A stretch of 64,000 nucleotides of DNA from assembly GCA_018402565.1 (NCBI GenBank), contig JAGYIQ010000009.1, positions 62,001-126,000 of the forward strand. Reading direction: 5' to 3'. Position 1 is the first letter of the stretch. Each line of letters starts with the position of its first letter. The notes beneath the pieces were generated by a model. That model had not been told where the DNA came from. It worked only from the letters and a program-made list of their open reading frames with translations, and ran no database searches. The position numbers were made by a program, and so were the translations under genes. Shown piece by piece: positions 35,437-45,000 of the stretch. The stretch comes from Pirellulaceae bacterium (lineage in GTDB: Bacteria; Planctomycetota; Planctomycetia; Pirellulales; Pirellulaceae).

Positions 35437-36610
35437 AGCGGTAACGGGGCGGTGTTTAACCGCAACGCCGCAGGCGTGCGCTGCACCCAGGACCGACGCG
35501 GCCATATGCACGGTATCGCGGCGGTGTTTAACCGCAACGCCGCAGGCGTGCGCTGGACCCAGGACCGACTTGGACAACTGCACGGTGCCGAGGCGGTGTT
35601 TAACCGCAATGCCGTAGGCGTGCGCTGCACCAGGACCGACTCGGCCAAATGCACGATGCCGCGGCGGTGTTTAACCGCAACGCCGTAGGCATGCGCTGCA
35701 CCCAGGACCGACTCGGCCAACTGCACGGTATCGCGGCGGTGTTTAACCGCAACGCCGCAGGCGTGCGCTGCACCCAGGACCGACTCGGCCAAATGCACGG
35801 TCCTGCAGCGAGATCCAACCGCAACGCCGTAGGCGTGCGCGGCACCCAGGACCGACGCAGCCTAATGCACGGTGCCGAGGCGGTGTTTAACCGCAACGCC
35901 GTAGGCGTGCGCTGCACCAGGACCGACTCGGCCAAATGCACGGTACCGCGGCGGTGTTTAACCGCAACGCCGCAGGCGTGCGCTGCACCAGGACCGACTC
36001 GGCCTAATGCACGGTCCTGCAGCGAGATCCAACCGCAACGCCGTAGGCGTGCGCGGCACCCAGGACCGACTCGGCCTAATGCACGGTGCCGCGACGGTGT
36101 TTAACCGCAACGCCGTAGGCGTGCGCTGCACCGAGGACCGACGCAGCCACCTGCACGGTGCCGAGGCGGTGTTTAACCGCAACGCCGTAGGCGTGCGCTG
36201 CACCCAGGACCGATTTGGACAACTGCACGGTATCGCGGCGGTGTTTAACCGCAACGCCGCAGGCGTGCGCTGCACCAGGACCGACTCGGCCTAATGCACG
36301 GTCCTGCAGCGAGATCCAACCGCAACGCCGTAGGCGTGCGCTGCACCCAGGACCGACGCAGCCTAATGCACGGTGCCGAGGCGGTGTTTAACCGCAACGC
36401 CGTAGGCGTGCGCTGCACCCATAACCGACTCGGCCACCCGCACGGTCCTGCAGCGAAATCCAACCGCAACGCCGCAGGCGTGCGCTGCACCAGGACCGAC
36501 TCGGCCTAATGCACGGTGCCGAGGCGGTGTTTAACCGCAACGCCGTAGGCGTGCGCTGCACCCAGGACCGACTCGGCCAACTGCACGGTGCCGAGGCGGC
36601 GGGATCTGCT
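35437..36610. repeat. Type A array: 16 units of ~72 bp
   Basis: Direct repeats every 71-72 bp, each with GTGTTTAACCGCAACGCC, GTAGGCGTGCGCTGCACC, AGGACCGACTCGGCC and ACTGCACGGTGCCGAGGCG. Twelve units have the GGCGGTGTTTAACCGC form and four the CTGCAGCGAGATCCAACCGC form. The core ACGCC-GTA-GGCGT is a dyad whose three-base centre varies (GTA, GCA). The array core is the reverse complement of that in the type B array. Spacers are as conserved as the core, so it is not a CRISPR. Long open frames across it (72 is divisible by 3) are repeat artefacts. Confidence 0.93.
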
Positions 36611-36700
36611 TGGAGTCGAGCGACGCGGCGCGCGCGCAACTGACGGCACTGCGGCTAAGACGACCCCGCCGCGATGCTGCACCGGGCACCTGGGCGCGGC
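36611..36700. repeat. A-to-B junction segment
   Basis: After the last type A unit comes GGCGGGATCTGCTTGGAGTC GAGCGA, then a stretch partly unlike either unit. The same GGCGG(G/A)ATCTGCTTGGAGTC GAGCGA junction recurs at 38757-38787, and in decayed form near 40668-40700. Confidence 0.7.
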
Positions 36701-37686
36701 GTCAGGCCAGGGGCAGCGCATGCCTACGGCGTTGTGGTTAACCGACCCGCCGTAGCTGCTGCGCGGGACCTGGGGGTAGAGTCGAGCGAGGGGCGGCGCA
36801 TGCCTACGGCATTGCGGCGTTAAACGGCCCGCCGCACTGCTGCACGGGACCTGGGGGATAGAGTCGAGCGAGGGGCGACGCATGCCTACGGCATTGCGGT
36901 TAAACGACCCGCCGCACTGCTGCATGGGACCTGGGGGTAGAGTCGAGCGAGCGGCGGCTGCATGCCTACGGCATTGCGGTTAAACGGCCCGTCGCAATGC
37001 TGCAGGGGACTTGGAGGACAAAGTCGAGCGAGGGGCAGCGCATGCCGACGGCATTGCGGTTAAACGACCCGCCGCACTGCTGCACGGACCTGGGGCGCAG
37101 AGTCGAGCGTAAGGGCGGCGCATGCCTACGGCATTGTGGTTAGAACGACCCGTCGCGCTGCTGCACGGGACCTGGGGGCAGCGTCGAGCGAGGGGCAGCG
37201 CATGCCTACGGCATTGCGGTTAAACGACCCGCCGTACTGCTGCGCGGGACCTGGGGGGTAGAGTCGAGCGAGGGGCAGCGCATGCCTACGGCATTGCGGT
37301 TAAACGGCCCGCCGCACTGCTGCACGGGACCTGGGGGCAGCGTCGAGCGAGGGGCAGCGCATGCCTACGGCATTGCGGTTAAACGACCCGCCGTACTGCT
37401 GCGCGGGACCTGGGGGGTAGAGTCGAGCGAGGGGCAGCGCATGCCTACGGCATTGCGGTTAAACGGCCCGCCGCAATGCTGCACGGGACTTGGGGGCAGA
37501 GTCGAGCGAGGGGCGGCTGCATGCCTACGGCATTGCGGTTAAACGACCCGCCGCACATGCTGCACGGGACCTGGGGGCAGAGTCGAGCGAGGGGCAACGC
37601 ATGCCGATGGCATTGCGGTTAAACGACCCGCCGCGCTGCTGCACGGGACTTGGGGGGCAGAGTCGAGCGAGGGGCGGCGCGCAAGT
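36701..37686. repeat. Type B array: 12 units of ~80 bp
   Basis: Direct repeats every 79-81 bp: GCGCATGCCTACGGCATTGC, GGTTAAACGACCCGCCG, CACTGCTGCACGGGACCTGG and GGGCAGAGTCGAGCGAGGGG. The core CATGCCTACGGCATTGCGGT TAAAC is the reverse complement of the type A core apart from the paired changes in the dyad. Ends abruptly at the stop codon of the RAYT relic. Confidence 0.93.
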
Positions 37687-38320
37687 TCAACGATAGGTCG
37701 TCCAACCGGAGCCAAGCCCCCGGTAAGGTGTAATCCACTTCCAGTCTTGGAGTGGCTTACCCTCCTTTAAGGGATTCTCTTTCACGTAACCAATGGCGTT
37801 GCATATTCCTCGTGATCTTCCAAAAACGAGACCCATTGGCCACGCCCCCACATCTTTGGGAGCGACTCTTCGGGATCGACAAAATTCAACATCGGGTGTA
37901 GACCATCCTTAATCAGCTCGCCAGTCGCCGACCCCTTCAACAAATCTCAATGATTTGTCCGACCTTTGTACCGATGACGCAAGTAACAACCAAATGTGTG
38001 TGCTCGGGCATTATCGAACAAGCCCAAAACGACGCACCGAGACTTCGGTTAGCTTACTGGAATCCCATCCCCAACAACAACGAAAAAAGCCTGACCACCC
38101 GTCAACGTGACTGGGGATAAAGAAGCGATTTCCCGGCTAAATCTCGCTGATACTTCTCCTCTCGGTCAATCCGCGCAAGAGTCCGGCCGCTGCAAGTCTC
38201 GGGTGGTTTTTCCAAATAATGTCAGCTCCCAGCTACCTACCATATTAGACCACGATCCGCGAGGATCGTTCGGTAGCCAAAACTGCAATGGGGAATAATC
38301 ACATGATACCCGTGAATCAT
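37687..38320 (-). pseudogene. Decayed REP-associated tyrosine transposase (RAYT, IS200-like)
   Basis: A near full-length relic read from ATG 38320 (AAGGAG eight bases upstream) to TGA 37687-37689, broken by several frameshifts and stops. Pieces in order: MIHGYHVII, then FWLPNDPRGSWSNMVGSWEL, then WACSIMPEHTHLVV with the His-x-His of the HUH nuclease (codons at 37994-38002), LLKGSATGELIKDGLHPML, MWGRGQWVSFLEDHEEYAT, and finally AIGYVKENPLKEGKPLQDWK followed by WITPYRGLGSGWTTYR and the stop. This order is that of planctomycete RAYT proteins. G+C is lower than around it. It lies between two palindromic repeat arrays, the arrangement expected of a RAYT and its REP targets. At least three different frames are needed, so it is inactive. 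Confidence 0.88.
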
Positions 38321-38505
38321 CAATCGCTCCTTCGGAAAAAGTCACTAAACCCTCGTTGGATCAAAAGACGCTTGACCAGATACTGAACAATTGTATCCCA
38401 CACTCGGTAGACGATGTGGGGACAAATGAAAAAAATATCGCCACTTGCCTACTTGCTGCGGAAGGTATCTTCCTAAAATCGCGCGCCGGGCAACGACAAC
38501 AAATG
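38321..38505. other. Unique DNA upstream of the RAYT relic
   Basis: 185 bp of lower G+C, containing the relic's ribosome-binding site and presumably its promoter. No gene seen. Confidence 0.5.
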
Positions 38506-38757
38506 CATGATGCCGCGACTCGGGCAAATGCACGGTATCGAGGCGGTGTTTAACCGCAACGCCACAGGCGTGCGCTGCACCAGGACCGACTCGGCCTCAT
38601 GCACGGTGCCGCGGCGGTGTTTAACCGCAACGCCACAGGCGTGCGCTGCACCAGGACCGACTCGGCCAAATGCACGGTGCCGTGGCGGTGTTTAACCGCA
38701 ACGCCGTAGGCGTGCGCCGCACCTAGGACCGACTCGGCCAAATGCACGGTGCCGCGG
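38506..38757. repeat. Type A array, second block: 3 units
   Basis: Three units of 72 bp with core ACGCCACAGGCGT (two) or ACGCCGTAGGCGT (one). The unit sequence and the following junction match the 35437-36610 block. Confidence 0.9.
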
Positions 38758-40530
38758 CGGCGGAATCTGCTTGGAGTCGAGCGAGGGGCGGCGCATGCCT
38801 ACGGCATTGCGGTTAAACGACCCGCCGTACTGCTGCGCGGGACCTGGGGGGTAGAGTCGAGCGAGGGGCGGCGCATGCCTACGGCATTGCGGTTAAACGG
38901 CCCGCCGCAATGCTGCACGGGACTTGGGGGGCAGAGTCGAGCGAAGGGCGGCGCATGCCTACGGCATTGCGGTTAAACGGCCCGCCGCACTGCTGGAGGG
39001 GACCTCGGGGACAAAGTCGAGCGAGGGGCAACGCATGCCTACGGCATTGCGGTTAAACGGCCCGCCGCACTGCTGGAAGGGAACTGGGGGACAGAGTCGA
39101 GCGAGGGGCGGCGCATGCCTACGGCATTGCGGTTAAACGGCCCGCCGCAATGCTGCACGGGACTTGGGGGGCAGAGTCGAGCGAGGGGCAGCGCATGCCG
39201 ATGGCATTGCGGTTAAACAGCCCGCCGCACTACTGCAGGGGACCTGGGGGACGGTGTCGAGCGAGGGGCGGCGCATGCCGATGGCATTGCGGTTAAACGA
39301 CCCGCCGTACTGCTGAAGGGGACCTGGGGGACAGAGTCGAGCAAGCGGCGGCGCATGCCTACGGCATTGCGGTTAAACGACCCGCCGCACTGCTGGAGGG
39401 GACCATGGGGACAAAGTCGAGCGAGGGGCAGCGCATGCCTACGGCATTGCGGTTAAACGGCCCGCCGCAATGCTGCACGGGACTTGGGGGGCAGAGTCGA
39501 GCGAGGGGCAGCGCATGCCGATGGCATTGCGGTTAAACGACCCGCCGCACTGCTGCAGGGGACTTGGAGGACAAAGTCGAGCGAGGGGCAGCGCATGCCT
39601 ACGGCATTGCGGTTAAACGGCCCGCCGCAATGCTGCACGGGACTTGGGGGGCAGAGTCGAGCGAGGGGCAGCGCATGCCGATGGCATTGCGGTTAAACGG
39701 CCCGCCGCACTGCTGCAGGGGACCTGGGGGACAGAGTCGAGCGAGGGGCAGCGCATGCCTACGGCATTGCGGTTAAACGACCCGCCGCACTGCTGCGCGG
39801 GACCTGGGGGGCAGAGTCGAGCGAGGGGCAACGCATGCCTACGGCATTGTGGTTAAACGGCCCGCCGCACTGCTGCAGGGGACCTGGGGGCAGAGTCGAG
39901 CGAGGGGCGGCATGCCTACGGCATTGCGGTTAAACGGCCCGCCGCACTGCTGCACGGGACCTGGGGGCAGAGTCGAGCGAGGGCAGCGCATGCCTACGGC
40001 ATTGCGGTTAAACGGCCCGCCGCACTGCTGCAAGGGACCTGGGGGACAGAGTCGAGCAGCGGCGCGCATGCCTACGGCATTGCGGTTAAACGACCCGCCG
40101 CACTGCTGCAGGGGACCCGGGGGACGGAGTCGAGCGAGGGCAGCGCATGCCTACGGCATTGCGGTTAAACGACCCGCCGCACTGCTGCAGGGGACCATGG
40201 GGACAGAGTCGAGCGAGGGGCAGCGCATGCCTACGGCATTGCGGTTAAACGGCCCGCCGCACTGCAGCGTGGGACCTGGGGGACAGAGTCGAGCGAGGGG
40301 CGGCGGATGCCTACGGCATTGCGGTTAAACGGCCCGCCGCACTGCTGCAGGGGACCTGGGGGCAGAGTCGAGCGAGGGGCAGCGCATGCCGACGGCATTG
40401 CGGTTAAACGGCCCGCCGCACTGCTGGAGGGGACCTGGGGGACAGAGTCGAGCAAGCGGCAACGCATGCCTGCGGCATTGCGGTTAAACGGCCCGCCGCA
40501 CTGCTGCAGGGGACTTGGGGGCAGAGTCGA
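38758..40530. repeat. Type B array, second block: ~22 units
   Basis: About 22 units of 77-80 bp, the most regular part of the array. Some units have ATGCCGATGGCAT in place of ATGCCTACGGCAT, and these follow spacers of the CAATGCTGCACGGGACTTGG type. A 160-bp two-unit block at 39435-39594 is repeated almost exactly at 39595-39754, a higher-order repeat. Confidence 0.93.
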
Positions 40531-40685
40531 GGCGGGCGCGCAGCAGGCGTGCGCCGCACCTAGACCGACGCAGCCTCATGACGGTGCCGCGGCGGTGTTT
40601 AACCGCAACGCCGTAGGCGTGGCCGTGCACCTAGACCGACTCTGGCCTGAATGCAATGGTGCTCGGCGGCGGCGGGATCAAGCTT
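40531..40685. repeat. Decayed type A block
   Basis: One full and one partial type A unit with many indels (AGCAGGCGTGCGCCGCACCT, then GTGTTTAACCGCAACGCCGT), followed by a decayed A-to-B junction. It interrupts the type B array and shows the A-junction-B order for a third time. Confidence 0.8.
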
Positions 40686-42390
40686 TGAGCCGAGCGAGGG
40701 GCGCGAGGCTACGGCATTGGTGGTGGGGTTAAACGGCCCGCCGCACTGCTGGAAGGATCCAGTGTAACGCGATGAGGGCACGTACGGCTGATGGCATTGC
40801 GGTTAAACGGCCCGCCGCACTGCTGCATGGGAACTGGGGGACAGAGTCGAGCGAGCGGCGCGCATGCCTACGGCATTGCGGTTAAACGGCCCGCCGCCGC
40901 ACTGCTGCATGGGACCTCGGGGCAGCGTCGAGCCGTAGGGCGGGCGCATGCCTACGGCATTGTGAAGAACAGCCCGCCGCACTGCCGCAGGGGAACTGGG
41001 AGACAGAGTCGAGCGAAGCGGCGCGCATGCCTACGGCATTGTTATTGAACGACCCGGGCCGCACTGCTGCAGGGGAACCAGGGGCAGAGTCGAGCGAAGG
41101 GCGCGCATGCCTACGGCATTGTGGTTAACGATCCGTCATGCTGCTGCACGGGACCTGGGGGCAGCGTCGAGCGACAGGGGCGCGCATGCCTACGGCATTG
41201 CGGTTAAACGACCCGCCGTAATGCTGCGCGGGATCTCTGGGGGCAGCGTCGAGCGAGGGGCAAACGGCATGCCTACGGCATTGCGGTTAAACAGCCCGCC
41301 GCACTGCTGCAGGGGGACCTGGGGGACAGAGTCGAGCGAGGGGCAAGCGCATGCCTACGGCATTGCGGTTAAACGACCCGCCGCACTGCTGCAGGAGACC
41401 CGGGGGACAGAGCGAGTGTAGGGCGGGCGCATGCCTACGGCATTGCGGTTAAACGGCCCGCCGGCATTGCCGCGCGGGACCTGGGGGTAGAGTCGAGCGA
41501 GGGGCGCTGCGCATGCCTACGGCATTGCGGTTAAACGACCGTCGCACTGCTGCACGGGACCTGGGGGCAGCGTCGAGCGAGGGGCGGCGCATGCCTACGG
41601 CATTGCGGTTAAACGGCCCGCCGCACTGCTGCAGGGGACTTGGGGGCAGAGTCGAGCGCAGGGGCAGCGCATGCCTACGGCATTGCGGTTAAACGGCCCG
41701 CCGCACTGCTGCAGGGGACCTGGGGGACAGAGTCGAGCGAGGGGCGGCGCATGCCTACGGCATTGCAGGTTAAACGGCCCGCCGCACTGCTGCAGGGGAC
41801 TTGGGGGACAGAGTCGAGCGCAGGGGCAGCGCATGCCTACGGCATTGCGGTTAAACAGCCCGCCGCACTGCTGGAGGGGACCATGGGGGACAGAGTCGAG
41901 CGAGGGGCAGCGCATGCCTACGGCATTGCGGTTAAACGGCCCGCCGCACTGCTGCAGGGGACCTGGGGGACAGAGTCGAGCGAGGGGCGGCGCATGCCTA
42001 CGGCATTGCGGTTAAACGGCCCGCCGCACTGCTGCAGGGGACCTGGGGACAAGTCGAGCGAGGGGCAGCGCATGCCTACGGCATTGCGGTTAAACGGCCC
42101 GCCGTACTGCTGCAGGGGACCTGGGGGCGAGTCGAGCGGGCGGCGCATGCCGGCATTGCGGTTAAACGGCCCGCCGCACTGCTGCAGGGGACCTGGGGGC
42201 AGAGTCGAGCGAGGCGGCAGCGCATGCCTACGGCATTGCGGTTAAACGGCCCGCCGCACTGCTGCAGGGGACCTGGGGGACAGAGTCGAGCGAGCGGCAG
42301 CGCATGCCTACGGCATTGCGGTTAAACGACCCGCCGCACTGCTGGAAGGGAACTGGGGGACAGAGTCGAGCGAGGGGGCGGCGATGCGTT
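40686..42390. repeat. Type B array, third block: ~21 units
   Basis: About 21 units. Those from 40700 to 41480 carry many small indels and substitutions; those from 41490 to 42380 are regular again. The last unit ends at about 42390, 177 bp before the next gene. Confidence 0.92.
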
Positions 42391-42566
42391 CGCTCAATCA
42401 TCTCGATTTCTTCATCAGTATTTCATGCGATCGAAGTGCTCCGTTGGTAAACTCAGAACGCGGTGCTCGCCACCTCCGGTGCTGATGCCGCGTAGCGTTT
42501 GAGTCACCCCCAGCGGTGCCCCATCCGTGTGCCTTACCTGCCCTCTAGGAACGAGAACGGTCAGCC

Positions 42567-44501
42567 ATGACAACCTTCCCCTTCGGACGCAAATCCGGTT
42601 TCAACACGACGGCCCGGCTGCAAGTCATCCAATCCTGCCTGCCTTGGCTGTGCCGCGTCGTGATTTGCACCCTACTGCTGGTTCCGTCAATCACCGTTGC
42701 CAGTCCCTGGCATGACGGACCGGATCCGTTGTGTCATTGGACCTTCAACGAGCGGCACGTTTCGGGCAATCAATTGAAGGCCCGATTGGGCCCGGACGGC
42801 ACTTTCTCGCAAGAACCAAAAATTGTGCCGGATCCCTGGGGGCAATCGGTCCACTTTTCAGGTCGCCAGAGTCAATGCGTGCTGGCAGAGGACGGAACGA
42901 CTTTACCTCAATGGCTCCCCAAGACCAACATGACCATTTCGGCCTGGGTGGCGGTAGAGCAACGCGAAGAATGGGGCGGCATCGTCGGCATGTTCCAAGA
43001 CAATGGCAATGCGGAGACCGGTTGGGTATTGGGCTACAACCAAGACCATTTCACCTTTGGATTGTCCAGCGAAGGAGCGAACGACGGCGATGGGAACATG
43101 ACCTACCTGCCCGGCAAGACCACGTACGAATTGGGCAAGTTCTATCATGTGGTGGCCGTTTACGATGGCCAAACCATGCAATTGTACGTCAACGGCCAAT
43201 TGGACGCCGAGAGCAGCGCGCAATCCGGCGCGATTCTCTACCCGACTGCCGCGCCCTTCGTTCTAGGAGCCTACCGAGACAACGACGAATTCAACTCGCT
43301 GCGCGGTCGACTGCGAGACGTAGCGATCTACGACCTGGCCGCGAAAGCCAAATGGGTCACGCACGAGTTCGAACACCAGCAAGAATTGACGGCCTACGAA
43401 GCCACAAAGGCAGCCGATGACCTGGATTTTATCGTCAAGCCATTTTTGCAGTATGGCACGATGTCGTCGATGTCGGTCGTCTGGCAGACCACGGCCGAGG
43501 CCACCAGCGAAGTCCACTGGGGCGAGGACATCAACTGCGAAAACAAAGTGCCCGCCACAGCCAATGGCACCATTTACACTGCCAAAATCGACGGGTTAGC
43601 AGCGGACACTCAGTATTTCTACCGAGTTGTCTCGAAGGCCGCCAATGGCCAAGAAATCGAGTCGGAGGTTTCGACCTTTCAGACTGCGTGTGGACGCGGC
43701 ACCCCGATCGCCTTCGCCGTTATTAGCGACACGCAAAAGAACCTGAAAGTCGCGGGTGCCATCGCCGAACTGGCCTGGGCACAACGACCGCACTTCCTGC
43801 TGCACCCCGGCGACTTGGTCGACAAGGGCAAAAAAGATTCGGATTGGCGCGAAGAGTTCTTCCCCTCGATGCATCCGCTGATTTCGCGTGTACCGCTATT
43901 CCCAGTCTTGGGCAATCACGAGCAAAACGCCAAGAACTACTTTGACTACATGGCCTTGCCCGACCCCGAGTACTACTACTCGTTTTCATACGGAGATGCC
44001 GACTTTTTCATGATCGACTCCAATCGGAAAGTCGAGCCCGAAAGCGAGCAGTACCAATGGTTAGAGAAACAACTGGCCGCCTCGACAGCCACCTGGAAGT
44101 TTGTCTGCCATCACCACCCGCCCTACTCGTCAGACGAAAATGATTACGGCGACCTGTGGAAATCCAACAAAAGTACCCGCGGGGACCTACGCGTCCGCCA
44201 ACTGGTGCCGCTGTACGAGAAGTACGGTGTCGACATGGTCTGGACCGGGCACATTCACTCGTACGAACGAACCTGGCCGATCAAAGAGAACGAGGCCGTC
44301 CAAGCGGGCGGCACGATCTACATGATCACCGGCGGTGGCGGCGGTGGATTGGAGACGCCGGGACCTTATCGCCCCTTCTTCCAAAATCATGTTCGTCGCT
44401 CCCACCACTATGTGATGGTACACATCCACGGGAAAACCTTGGAACTGCGGTCGTTCACCCTGGACGATCGCCTGTTTGATACGGTGACGATCACGAAGTA
44501 G
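42567..44501 (+). CDS. Exported LamG + purple-acid-phosphatase-like metallophosphoesterase
   Basis: 644 residues. A signal segment (VVICTLLLVPSITVA) is followed by a LamG/concanavalin-like domain (about 55-270: MTISAWVAVEQREEWGGIVGMF, YHVVAVYDGQTMQLYVNGQLD, RLRDVAIYDLAAKAKW). An FN3-like N-terminal phosphatase domain comes next (SSMSVVWQTTAEATSEVHWG). The metallophosphoesterase core has FAVISDTQK, HPGDLVDKGKKDSDW, PVLGNHEQN, VCHHHPPYSSDEN and VWTGHIHSYERTW, all metal-ligand motifs of the purple acid phosphatase class. It would release phosphate from surface or bound esters. LamG suggests binding of a glycan or of another surface. It starts just right of the repeat array. Confidence 0.92.
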   Translation: MTTFPFGRKSGFNTTARLQVIQSCLPWLCRVVICTLLLVPSITVASPWHDGPDPLCHWTFNERHVSGNQLKARLGPDGTFSQEPKIVPDPWGQSVHFSGRQSQCVLAEDGTTLPQWLPKTNMTISAWVAVEQREEWGGIVGMFQDNGNAETGWVLGYNQDHFTFGLSSEGANDGDGNMTYLPGKTTYELGKFYHVVAVYDGQTMQLYVNGQLDAESSAQSGAILYPTAAPFVLGAYRDNDEFNSLRGRLRDVAIYDLAAKAKWVTHEFEHQQELTAYEATKAADDLDFIVKPFLQYGTMSSMSVVWQTTAEATSEVHWGEDINCENKVPATANGTIYTAKIDGLAADTQYFYRVVSKAANGQEIESEVSTFQTACGRGTPIAFAVISDTQKNLKVAGAIAELAWAQRPHFLLHPGDLVDKGKKDSDWREEFFPSMHPLISRVPLFPVLGNHEQNAKNYFDYMALPDPEYYYSFSYGDADFFMIDSNRKVEPESEQYQWLEKQLAASTATWKFVCHHHPPYSSDENDYGDLWKSNKSTRGDLRVRQLVPLYEKYGVDMVWTGHIHSYERTWPIKENEAVQAGGTIYMITGGGGGGLETPGPYRPFFQNHVRRSHHYVMVHIHGKTLELRSFTLDDRLFDTVTITK

Positions 44502-45000
44502 CCTGGCTGGCGGATACCAACAATTCAACGGCGGCGGGTTCGAATCCCGCCCCGGACCGCCAAGCCTGCTCCGCTTTGCTTTCCGCCAATTTGGCGGCGA
44601 GGTGACTCAGCCGATGGTCGGAGTTCAACGCGTCTTGAATCGCTTGCAGTTGTTCCAAGGCCTCGGGTTCCAGATCCTCTGCGTCGACCGGTTGCAGGCG
44701 AATGCCGTCGGCCGAGTCGACTTGGACTCGGAGGGATGGCAGACCGGGAAACTGCGACAGGAACTGTTCGAGTGCATCTTGGAACGCCGCGTAATGGGTG
44801 GCAAATGACGACGGGTCCGACGCGGCGTTGCCCTCAACTTCGGCGTTGCCCTCAACTTCGGCGTTGCCCTGTGCGGCGATTGCCTGAGGACCCTGAGTCG
44901 CTTCGACCAGTTTTTGAAACGGGGACGCCACCACCTGGCCCATGACTTGGGCGGTTTTCGCCAGCGTTTGGCTGACTTGGCCCATGATTGCTGGGGCCAA
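44491..45000 (-). CDS. Hypothetical helical protein
   Basis: 169 codons if begun at the TTG at 45000; ATG 44985 gives 164. The frame has no stop up to about 45063, and residues such as IRLRNLAINPTHLAALGLAP lie ahead of the TTG, so the true start may be a rarer codon or a lost one. The protein is Ala/Gln/Glu-rich with a repeat GNAEVEGNAEVEGN near residue 45-58, and a C-terminal stretch SGAGFEPAAVE that is the antisense of a tRNA T-arm-like sequence. It converges on the phosphatase gene and overlaps its last 11 bp. No family recognised; confidence is limited. Confidence 0.5.
   Translation of the reverse strand: MAPAIMGQVSQTLAKTAQVMGQVVASPFQKLVEATQGPQAIAAQGNAEVEGNAEVEGNAASDPSSFATHYAAFQDALEQFLSQFPGLPSLRVQVDSADGIRLQPVDAEDLEPEALEQLQAIQDALNSDHRLSHLAAKLAESKAEQAWRSGAGFEPAAVELLVSASQATS
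44534..44562 (+). other. tRNA 3'-end-like fragment
   Basis: GCGGG-TTCGAAT-CCCGC is a perfect T-arm stem and loop, followed by CCCGGACC and GCCA, like an acceptor 3' strand with discriminator and CCA. The eight-base acceptor would fit a tRNA-Sec better than a normal tRNA. No matching 5' strand (GGTCCGGG) lies upstream, so it is at most the 3' remnant of a tRNA, for example an integration-site scar, or chance. Confidence 0.3.

Noticed and set aside
35437..42390. CRISPR array
   Set aside because: There are regular ~27-bp repeats with 45-53 bp between them, but the intervening DNA is repeated as well, units occur in both orientations, and no cas gene is present.
35400..42400. Many open frames of 60-200 codons in both strands across the array
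   Set aside because: They consist of the repeat read in different frames (PTALRLN, AHAYGIAVK, HLAESVLGA). No ribosome-binding sites, and they end wherever unit length changes by one base.
44466..44562. Complete tRNA-Sec gene
   Set aside because: The 3' part fits, but there is no 5' acceptor strand, no UCA anticodon arm and no long variable arm; also the nearby peroxidase uses Cys.
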